Below, one piece after another: positions 18,139-27,800 of a stretch of DNA of 64,000 bases. The notes under the pieces are model-generated. The model was not told where the DNA came from and did no database searches. It saw nothing but the letters and a program-made list of their open reading frames with translations. The position numbers and the translations under genes were made by a program. This stretch comes from Flammeovirga pectinis (GTDB taxonomy: Bacteria > Bacteroidota > Bacteroidia > Cytophagales > Flammeovirgaceae): NCBI RefSeq assembly GCF_003970675.1, contig NZ_CP034563.1, positions 811,501 to 875,500 of the forward strand. The letters are read 5' to 3'. The number at the start of each line of letters is the position of its first letter. Position 1 is the first letter of the stretch.

Positions 18139-18175
18139 AATCCTCTTATACTTAACAGTAGGGAGGATTTTTTTG
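18139..18175 (+). terminator. intrinsic terminator
   Basis: AATCCTC pairs with GAGGATT across a loop of about 17 bases, followed by TTTTTTG. It ends the cysteine-rich gene. Confidence 0.65.
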
Positions 18176-18232
18176 AATTTAAAAACCCACACGTAATAAG
18201 TGTCATCTTGATAAACCTTCGTTCAACTTAGG

Positions 18233-18249
18233 ACGTTGCTATGCAACGT
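18233..18249. repeat. REP-like hairpin
   Basis: ACGTTGC-tat-GCAACGT is a perfect 7-bp stem in an otherwise featureless 342-base intergenic region (18130-18471). The style, a short perfect stem around a tiny loop, resembles repetitive extragenic palindromes linked to IS200-like transposases. The rest of the region shows nothing I can assign. Confidence 0.35.
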
Positions 18250-18471
18250 ATCTACATATTTCTGGAATAGAAATAATGATTTAAAGAAACAAAATTTTTA
18301 CGGATAACAAAATAGGTTGTTTTTCTTTTGATAACTCCTTTTTTAGTCATAATTTTTTTAAAAAAAATGGTTGATGTTCAGTTTTTGTCTAGTTGTATTT
18401 GTTATGTGAGAGAAGTAATAGAAGTAGTATTGGGTTTTGAATAAAAACAGAATTTCTTAATTTCTTTAGTA

Positions 18472-19275
18472 ATGAAACTATTCGCTATTCTCTCTCTCTT
18501 ATTTATTTTAAGTTATCAAACTTTGGCTCAAGATGATGATAAAATTGAGTTATCTACCGATTTATTTTATGGAGTAATTCAAATAACTAATACATTCAAC
18601 AGTTATTCTTCAGAAAATGGAGCTAATATTTGCCCTAATAATTATATTAATTTTGGAGGAGGTCTTTCATGTTTCAACAATAGACCACCTTATTATTTTT
18701 TATTTAATAAAATTATATTAAATAATTATGGTTCTACTTCTTTCTCACCCAATGAAATAGCGTATAATTATGACACTCAAAGACCTTTAGAGACTAGTTT
18801 TATTGTTTTGTATTCCAAAAATGCGGACGTGGTTAACTTTAGTGTTGAATTTGATACTTATGAATTTAATATAGTTTCTGAAACGGATGAGAGTTTTGAT
18901 AAAATTGGAATTCGTAGAACTGAAGATCTTAATATATTAGAAATAGATAATTTTACTTTGTTACCTCATGATTATGAATTTGGTACAGTATACGAGCATG
19001 TAATAGATGTTGTATATATCGATAAACCCATTGATGAGTCTAGGCCTAAAGCTATAGGTCTTGAAATACACCCTCCTAAGATTTTTAATCTTTTGAATGC
19101 CCCATACGAGTGGCATCTTAAAAATGGAGAAGGTAATATTACAGTGATTAAAGATAAAAAGGTACTTAATTTAAACGAAATATTATGTTTTGAAAGTGTA
19201 ACTGTAAGTAATAGTCTTTGTATTTCTGAAGAGTATAAAGTAGTTAATGATTTAGTAGTATTTATGAAGAGGTAA
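18472..19275 (+). CDS. secreted protein, unknown, with the C-terminal YxW-type module
   Basis: 267 residues with a signal peptide (to LAQ, about residue 19). The mature part is beta-rich and acidic. Near the C-terminus is a short pattern (KIFNLLNAPYEWHLKNG, then a lysine-rich strand and LNLNEIL) that recurs in the small secreted proteins at 34743-35717 and 44351-44986 (PSLFKELEEKYYWVL; PQIFKIIGESYYWKL). This makes it a paralogue of two proteins encoded inside the large surface operon, although it lies upstream of it. No database family is recognised. Its stop abuts the convergent gene at 19276 with no spacing. Confidence 0.6.
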   Translation: MKLFAILSLLFILSYQTLAQDDDKIELSTDLFYGVIQITNTFNSYSSENGANICPNNYINFGGGLSCFNNRPPYYFLFNKIILNNYGSTSFSPNEIAYNYDTQRPLETSFIVLYSKNADVVNFSVEFDTYEFNIVSETDESFDKIGIRRTEDLNILEIDNFTLLPHDYEFGTVYEHVIDVVYIDKPIDESRPKAIGLEIHPPKIFNLLNAPYEWHLKNGEGNITVIKDKKVLNLNEILCFESVTVSNSLCISEEYKVVNDLVVFMKR

Positions 19276-19719
19276 TTATTTTACTGTAGGCGTATCATCA
19301 GTAAAATATACACTTTTATACACAATAATTAATTTTGAATCTGTATAATTTTCTACCACAGTTTCTGTTATCGGAGCCCAATTAGTGTTTTCTATAATTA
19401 CATTTTCATACTCATCAGAAGATTGTTTTTCGCATTCACTTGTACTACTTCTATAGTAGTATACTTTTATGGTTATATTTTCACTATTAAAATAACCAGA
19501 ATGTGAAGTCTTTTTTCCAGATAAAGCATTACCATTGATCTCTGAAATATATGCTCCTGAATAATGGAATTCATGTAAGCAACCTGAATCTGAATCTTCT
19601 CCAAATTCAGTGGATACACTAATAGTATAGAAATATGAATTAGCTTCTAAAAGTATATTTTGAGAATAGGAAAGATGTGAAATCAAAGTTACTATGAGTA
19701 GTGATAATAAGTTTTTCAT
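19276..19719 (-). CDS. small secreted protein, unknown
   Basis: 147 residues when started at the ATG at 19719, which opens a clean signal peptide (MKNLLSLLIVTLISHLSYSQ); a longer frame upstream starts before a terminator-like hairpin and is rejected. The mature part is beta-rich with two cysteines in CLHEFH and SECEKQ, possibly disulfide bonded. Family not recognised. It is convergent with and abuts the previous gene, and lies downstream of the LRR lipoprotein gene on the same strand. Confidence 0.55.
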   Translation of the reverse strand: MKNLLSLLIVTLISHLSYSQNILLEANSYFYTISVSTEFGEDSDSGCLHEFHYSGAYISEINGNALSGKKTSHSGYFNSENITIKVYYYRSSTSECEKQSSDEYENVIIENTNWAPITETVVENYTDSKLIIVYKSVYFTDDTPTVK

Positions 19720-19747
19720 GATAAAATTGGTATAGGTGTTAGTGAGA

Positions 19748-19782
19748 AAAAGGGAAAGCGTCTCCACTTCCCCTTTCTTATA
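19748..19782 (-). terminator. terminator of the LRR lipoprotein gene
   Basis: Read on the minus strand, AAAGGGGAA pairs with TTTCCCTTT, followed by TTCTC. It separates the LRR gene from the small secreted gene, so these two are probably separate transcripts. Confidence 0.5.
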
Positions 19783-19794
19783 TTTTAATATGCT

Positions 19795-21693
19795 TTATTC
19801 TGGAGCATTTTTATCGTCGTAAGTTAAATCAAAAGTTCGTAATCTATCTATAATATCTTGTGATATTGTTCCTTCAAAATTATTATTGTCTAGATGTAGG
19901 CTTCTTAAATTTCTCATGGTAGCAAAGAATTCAGGTATCGTTCCTGAAAGTTGATTATGTGAGAGATATAATGAATATAAAGTACTAATTTGTTCAATTT
20001 CTTCTGGAATACTTCCTGAAAGTTGATTGTTAGAAAAATCTACGTGAGTTAACTCTGGTAAGGCTCCTAATTCTTTTGGGATTTCCCCTGTGAATTGATT
20101 ATCATTTAGATATAAAACATATAGGTTCTCCATTAATCCAAATTCACTTATAATATTACCTGTTAGGTTATTACCTGCTAATGATAACCAAATTAACTTA
20201 TCTAAATTTGCGATTGCGTTAGGGATTGAGCCTGTTAAATTACCATATAAATGTAGCGAAGTAAGGTTAGTAAGATTATAAATTGATGAAGATATTTCAC
20301 CAGTGAATTGACCTTCTATTACAAGTTCTTCTAAGTTTGTTAATTGGTATATTTCATTAGGTAAGTCACCCGTAATACCATCAGATTTTAATTTTAGAAT
20401 TTTTAATTTTGTGAAATCACCTATATTTTCTGGTATTGTCAATAAGTTGTAATTCAAGTCTTTGATAATTAACTCTTCTATTTGAGTCAGTTTTTTTAAT
20501 TCATCATTAAAGCTTTGATGGAAAGGTTCACCTATTACACCATATACATCAGAGACAGATATCCATAAAGTTTTTAAATTTTTAAACTCTGAAAGTTCAT
20601 TTCCAATCGGAGTAGTAGAGAAACCAGTGAAAACTAAATGTTCTAGTTTATTGAACATAAGAATGTTATTCCAATCAAATTTTCCGCCAAAGGTTTTTAA
20701 ACTTGTTAATTGAGAAGACGAAAAGTATTCAATAGGTAATGTTTTGTCATCAGGTAATCCTCCACCTGCTTTTCTGTGATTAATTTCTAATGTTTTTAGA
20801 TGCGTTAAATTTTCAATAGAAGTTGGTAAAGGTTTAATAATATGAAGTTTTAATGAATCCACAAATCCGTCTTCATTAACATTTATACCGTACCATTCGT
20901 TAAAAGGTACATCATCTCCCCAATTATATAAGTATGTAGAATTTGGATGTATTGATTCTTTAATTTCCATCAATACTTCTTTTTCCGTCATTGGAGTATA
21001 TTCCTCACCAAAAAAGACTACATCATTCTCTTGATTGTAGTTTACAATTACAGCAACTTCATAGTTACTCTTTAGTTCAGAAAATTGAGTCAGTTTAACT
21101 CTATCAACATCCTCTTTGGTGTAATTTACACGAACAATTGGGCTGATCGTATTTTCTACTATACTAAAGAAACCCTCTTTATTTTCTGTGAAATTTAAAA
21201 GGGCCTCTTCTGTATAAACATCTGCAGAAGCATCAGGGTATTTATTTTTAAAAGTATCAGAAAAAGTAAGTTTCACCTTTGCATTCAATAATGCACAAGT
21301 GATATCTATAGCAGTATTACTCCCATATGCAATAGTAAACTCTTGTGTAGCAGAATACAAAGGATTGTCAAAAGCAGCAGGTTGTTCTTCTCCAGAAGTT
21401 ACTACTATTGAGTATTTTCCTGTTTCTAACTCTTCTTGTTGTGCCATGTCGGCATAGTTGTCAAATACAGCAACTTCTTCATCATTCTTTAGAATTTTCA
21501 CTAAGAAATTATCTGTTGAAGTAGTGTTGGCAGTTCTCCCAAAACTGACTTCAGTAGTATTGTCTAACGCAATGTTTAAAGAGAATGTACCTGTATATTC
21601 AACAGGCTGTTGATCAGTTTCTTCTGTTGTACATGAAAAAAGACCAAGGAATAGAAGTACAGACAGTACTTGTGGTTTTAGTTTAGTTTGCAT
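19795..21693 (-). CDS. lipoprotein with DUF4493-like N-terminus and leucine-rich repeats
   Basis: 632 residues. Lipoprotein signal with Cys21 (LFLGLFSC). The N-terminal half (about 30-245) resembles the DUF4493 type found in Bacteroidota surface lipoproteins (GTFSLNIALDN, ..., LETGKYSIVVTSG). Residues about 285-610 are leucine-rich repeats of the plant-like type (LTGSIPNAIANL, LSGTIPEFF), predicting a curved binding surface. It is divergent from the giant SprB-repeat gene at 21849, with 155 bases between, so a shared regulatory region is possible. Role: a surface recognition protein, partner unknown. Confidence 0.82.
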   Translation of the reverse strand: MQTKLKPQVLSVLLFLGLFSCTTEETDQQPVEYTGTFSLNIALDNTTEVSFGRTANTTSTDNFLVKILKNDEEVAVFDNYADMAQQEELETGKYSIVVTSGEEQPAAFDNPLYSATQEFTIAYGSNTAIDITCALLNAKVKLTFSDTFKNKYPDASADVYTEEALLNFTENKEGFFSIVENTISPIVRVNYTKEDVDRVKLTQFSELKSNYEVAVIVNYNQENDVVFFGEEYTPMTEKEVLMEIKESIHPNSTYLYNWGDDVPFNEWYGINVNEDGFVDSLKLHIIKPLPTSIENLTHLKTLEINHRKAGGGLPDDKTLPIEYFSSSQLTSLKTFGGKFDWNNILMFNKLEHLVFTGFSTTPIGNELSEFKNLKTLWISVSDVYGVIGEPFHQSFNDELKKLTQIEELIIKDLNYNLLTIPENIGDFTKLKILKLKSDGITGDLPNEIYQLTNLEELVIEGQFTGEISSSIYNLTNLTSLHLYGNLTGSIPNAIANLDKLIWLSLAGNNLTGNIISEFGLMENLYVLYLNDNQFTGEIPKELGALPELTHVDFSNNQLSGSIPEEIEQISTLYSLYLSHNQLSGTIPEFFATMRNLRSLHLDNNNFEGTISQDIIDRLRTFDLTYDDKNAPE

Positions 21694-21848
21694 TGTTGCT
21701 GTTTTAGTTGTTTTAATTCACAATTATAAATTAAAAGTAGTGAAAATTTTCAAATGTTATAAAAAAAACTTAAAATTGTAATAGCTAACATATTAAAACT
21801 ATTTTAGAGCTAACGTATTTGTGTATAGAAACTAACGACTAATTTACT

Positions 21849-24800
21849 GTGAAAACAAACTATATATTACTATTTTTAATGCTGATTTTTTCAGTCAATT
21901 TTTCTTATGGGCAAGAAGAGTTTGGTGGGTTTCTTTGTGGTGATCAAAGCTTTATAGCCCCCTCTTTTTTATCGAACGACTTTCTTGATGGGAAGAAGTA
22001 TACTTGGGAATTAGAAGGGAGAACAATCAATAATTTAGGTGGTGATTATGAAAATAAATCTGATTTAGGTTTTGAAGATATATTAAGCTATGAAACAAAT
22101 AGCTCGGAAAGTAATGTATTAACATCTAATAATAAAGAGTTCTTAGGTAGACAGTTAAGAATTAGGGTGACTAGAGGAGGGTTTCAGAGTAAATGGGAAT
22201 ATTTTTATATTTTCCCCAAAATGCTATCAGGATCTCTTGGTGTTAAATCAGATATTGGTTTTTCTATTACAGAAGAAGAAGTTAGCTCTTGTTTAGGTGA
22301 TAATTATTCTTTGTCTCTTGATAATGACATAGGAAATTATAACACAGGTGATCAGTTTAACCTTATTATTTATAATAATATAAATGACAATTGGTATACT
22401 GGCAGTGGAAGTTCTATAAAATTAAACCTAATTGAAAATAGTGTTTTAGAATACAATGGCAGTGGGTTTGATATAATTAATCATTCAAAAGCAAATATTG
22501 AGCTAACTTCTGAAAATAATAAAATTATACTTTCATTAATATCAGGTATTGCAGATCAACATTATAGTTATTTTATTCAGCTAACAGAAAGATTAAATAC
22601 ATCTAATGCTGAAGAAATTTTAAATGATTTCAAAACTTTATTAAAACAAAAAAGAGAAGGTACTGATGCTAATAATTGCGGTGATCCATTACTAATTAAT
22701 TTTGATGAATCAATAACCAAAACACCGTTAACAATTGATGGTGATGAAGTGGTTTCGAACTATTTCTCCGTAACATCTGATGCGAAAGATTATTATGGGC
22801 AACCGTTAACATTTTCGCTAAATGTTGATGGGGGAGGTTATGGAGAAATAGATCCTGAATATAATTATAGTGAAGCATTGACAGTTAATGCGGTAGAGTG
22901 GCCTAATGATGGTTCATTGCTTATTTATAGCAATATTTCAAGTTCTAATAATGAAGTAGATTTAAATGTTTGTGAGGATAGTTACACATTATCTTTAACA
23001 ACTACTCCTCCTGATGCCCCAACATTTAGTGCTAATCAATCTCATATAGATAATACAGAAGCATTAGGAAGTATTTCTCTGTTCTCTGCAAGTAATGATA
23101 TCGGTTCTACTAATTATTATAATGTAAAGTATAAGTTGTATAATTCAAGTGATGTATTTATTAGTGAATCAACTACATGTACTTTTTTGGAATTAATTCC
23201 AGGGACTTATAAAATAAAAAAATATATCGAATCTGATGCAACAGCACCAATCCCTACAGTTAATTTCTATATTCAGGGTAATATAGTTATTAATAACACT
23301 AGGTCGTCTATTTATATTAATAGTCCAATTCAATTTGTAACCGAAAACCTTTCCTTAGGTAACGAAAATACAGCAACTATAAATTACAATTTACAAACCC
23401 AAATAAATACTGAAAGATCTAGATATTTAAAATGTATTTTAAAAGGAAAGGATACAAATACTTTTAGTAGTGAGATTTTTGTAATAGATACTACAAGTTA
23501 CAACCTAGAATTTCAAAATGTACCTATAGGCTCTTACAATGAAGATGCACTTGAGTATGATTTAGAAGTCATCGAATATGATTCTAGTTTTACCACAGTA
23601 ATTTTTACAACAACATTAGGTAGTGTACTTTCAACAAAAGAGGCAAGACCCATAGAATTCGTAGATTCTGAATTTATAAAAGTACCATACAATATGGGGG
23701 CGTTTTCTAACGAACTTACACATTTTCGTTACCGCTTAAGAAGAGATTCTACTTATAATTCTACTTATGAAGTGTTTTATGTATTCAGAGAGAATAACGG
23801 GTGGAGTTTTATGAATAGTGCTTCTCTAAATTTCTTAAATGAAAATGGACACTCTTTAATACAAAACCAATATGGACTCATTGCAGATACAGCCTATTAT
23901 TTTATTGCTTTTGATGGTAGTTACACAAATAAAGGTGAAGTTTTAGATTCTCTTTTGTCTTTCCCTTCAACTTCAAAATATAATGGTAATGCAATAGTTG
24001 AAGGACCTTTCAGCTATTCTACATATAAAAGTTCATTTGAAATTAGTACATTAACGAGTACAAAATCAATAGATGAACATTATCAAATAGCTTGTGAAGG
24101 AGATTTGACAAGAGCAAAAGTTTTAATTATCAATGATACTATTCCAAATTATATAACACTAACTAATAGACCTTATTTTTATGTAGGTAGAGAAGACACT
24201 CTTCCAATTAATATAAACGATTTTCATCAAATTGATACAGATAGTACGTTTCAAACTTTAGAAAGTGACCTACTTTCGGCAGCCAATTATTCAGTCTATT
24301 TATTAGAAGATACAGTACATACACTTAACCTTAACTCTGTAGATGGGACATCATTATTTGGTTATTATAAAGCTGGTGATTTTATTATTAATGAGCCTGA
24401 TAAACTGAATTTATTAAATTCAATTGACAGTGTTTTTCCTTCAAACTCAGGTAGTATTTACCATATATCTAGACATAATGGTTCTGATGGGAAATTTAAA
24501 ACTCAGATTATTGGTGGTGTAGCAGATTTTGAAGTAATGTTAAGATTAGCAGATGCAACCAAAGTATTTACAACGAAAGACCAATCCCGTACAGCCTATT
24601 TTGATAGTTTAGGTTTAGGTACTTATGCAATTACAAGTATTTTAGATTCGAATAATTGTAGTAACATTCAACAGGGTAATAATAGCATTAATTTGTTAGC
24701 ACCAGACTCACTACTATTTGATCAATATGAATCATTATATGATTATGGAAATTTAGGGTTATATGAAATTTCTGAATTTGGAGGGAATGATGGTACAATT

Positions 24801-27800
24801 ACTTATAACATAAAAGGAGGTATTGATAACTACAAAACAACATTATATTATAGTGCAAATAATTCTATCTTTTCAAAAAAAGACAGTGCAATGGGTCTTG
24901 ATGGAGAGCAAGAATATTTATTCGAAGAATTAACGAAAGGCTATTATCAGCTTGTTGTTACAGATAGTTTTTTTAACCAACAATTACCGGAATCCTATTT
25001 AATAGATACTGTAAAACTAATTACTACAGATAATCTTTGGACTTCTGGAGATATTGCAATAGACAGTGTAATAGAATTAAGAGAACCGGATAAATTAATT
25101 GTTACTATAGATTCATTAAAAAATTATCAAACGGTAAGTTCTCTTCAGGATTATCATTTAAAATGTAATTTTGGAGGTTTAGCAAAAACAGGAAAAGCTT
25201 ATCTATCAATGGAAGGAGGTATTCCATATCAAGAAGGAAATAATTATTACTATAAAGTTTTATATAATCGATTCTCTGTAGAAGATTCAATTAAGGTTAT
25301 CGTAACGCAAAATCTTAATGGAAAATGGAATGCAGTAGATAGTATTTCAAATTTAGTAGTGGATAGCCTTGGTGTAACCATTATTGATAATCTAAGAAAA
25401 AGTAATAGTAATGATACTCTATTAATTGCACCACCACCGTTAAGTGTAATTTATGAGACTCCTATAAAACCTAATTGTATCGATAGTTTCGATGGTGCTA
25501 TTCAAATGGATATACAAGGAGGAATACAACTTTCTTCAAACGAGAGTTACCTTCTAAAATTTGGTAATACAAGTATCCTCTTCGATACAATTAGTAATTA
25601 TATGCAAGGGGAAGGGATGAAAGAGTTTACTGTAAATGATGCGTATGATTGTCCTTGTGAATTAGTAAATGATAGTTCAAGTCAATATAAAACTTCTTTT
25701 TATGAAGTAGATTCATTGTATGAAATGAAGAAATTCAATGAATTAATGATTACAAGTATTTCGGATAATAAAGACACAGTAATAGAATTACCTCTATTAC
25801 ATTACTATTTATCTGATTATTTTCCTTTTTCTGCTAATGTAATCTCTGATTCTGTAAGTTGTTTTAGTATCAAAGATGATCTATCCAATGAATATCAATA
25901 TTATAACGACGGGAGTATATATATCAATAAATTTTATGGTGGATCAGGAGAAAAATATAATTTAAATATAAACAGAAATGGTGTTTTTACAAGGCAACTT
26001 CTTGATATAAGTAGTGATAGTCTAGTGCATATTGATTCATTGATAGAAGGTATATATACTATTGAAATTAGTGATAGGTTTTGCAATGTATTTAGACCAA
26101 TAGATACAATATATGTAGAAAAATATACAGGACCTTTAGATCTTGAAACTTTAGGTAATATAACCCGACTGAGTAATGTAGAAGTGGGAGAGCCAGACCC
26201 TCTTGAAATAACAATTACTGCAGAAGAAACACTTTGTTATGGTCTAGAAACTGCGGCAATGGATATGAGTATAGTTGGCGGACATTTACCATATACAATT
26301 ACTGTTTACATTGAAAATACTGCAAACATAGGTGGCTTCGATACACTAATTGATCAAGTAACAACATCCTCAAACAATTATAGATTAGAGAATTTAAAAG
26401 GGAATAAAAACTATAGAGTTCATGTTTCAGATCTTATGTCTTGTGAAGTAGAACCTAGGTATAAAAAATCAATTTATAAATATAAAGAAGAAGAAAAATT
26501 TTACGGGGTTTATTTTGTTCCAGAAAGAGATCCAGTACATATCCCATATGATATAGAGATTCAACACGAGGATATTACTTGTACAAGTGTAAATGATGGA
26601 GAAATTAATTTTACTTCTTTAGGTAATATGGCTGGGACTCAATTTAGGTGGAAAAAAGCAAAAGGAGGGTATACTCCAATCGTTTCAATTACAGACCCTT
26701 CACAAGTAGAACAATTAACATGGAGTAATTTGGGAGATGATGTTTTAATATTACAATATTTAGAGAATGCGGGCTGTGATTGGAAAGATTCTCAAAGAGT
26801 TGTTGAAATAAAGATCAAAAAAGATTTAGAAATTGAAGATATTGATATTGTAAAAAATAATTCTTCATTTACATTACTTACATCATTAAATTCTATAGGT
26901 AGTCACCTTAAAATAGAATATGATAATGGCAATGGGTATCAGATACTAAGTGATAGTATTGTTACTAATAAAACACCATTTTTCAGTAATTTACAGGAAG
27001 GGAAATATCGTGTAACACTTTATTATAAAAATATAGTAGAATGTACTACCGATCAGAAAATAATAGATACCTCAATCGCAAAGGTTTTAGAATACTCTTC
27101 AGTTATTAATATTATAGAGCCAAGCTGTGGGGATAATGCAGATGGTGAAGCTACTTTCACATTATTGAATAGGTTAAACACGGAAATAAGTAGTATTGAA
27201 TGGAAAGACAATACAAATAATGTAATTGGTAATGATTGGCAGATACGTCACCTCAAAGAGGGAAATTACACTTTAAAATTAATTGATATTTTAGGTATTA
27301 TATCTGAAAAAAGTTTCCAATTAGATGCACCAGATGAATTAAGTATTACTCAAAACTATGTTGAATCTCCAAATTGCGTAAACGGAGATGATGGTGTTAT
27401 GGCATTAAATGTATTTGGAGGTAGTAATGAATATATTTTTGAATGGACAAATCTATTAACTAATCAATCAATAACAACTTTAGATAATAGACTAGAGGCA
27501 GCAGTAGGTACTTATCAAGTAATTGTATCTACTATTGATAATGTGAACTGCAATGTAATTGGAGAATTTAGTGTACCTGAAGCAGATTCTTTATTTGTAG
27601 ATGATATAGAGATAATAAACCCTTCTCACTATGGAGCTACTAATGGTAGCGTAACAATAGCACCAAAAGGTGGTGAGGGGCCTTATGTAGTTTATTGGCC
27701 AGATCAAAATAGTTATGGAAATTCAATCTCAGGTTTAACCATTGGTGATTATCCTCTTACAATTATAGACAGAAATGAGTGTACAAAAGATACTATAATT

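Noticed and set aside
20000-21000. Repeated sequence that might suggest a CRISPR or tandem array
   Set aside because: The regularity is from leucine-rich repeats of the encoded protein, about 24 residues each, not from identical DNA repeats with spacers.
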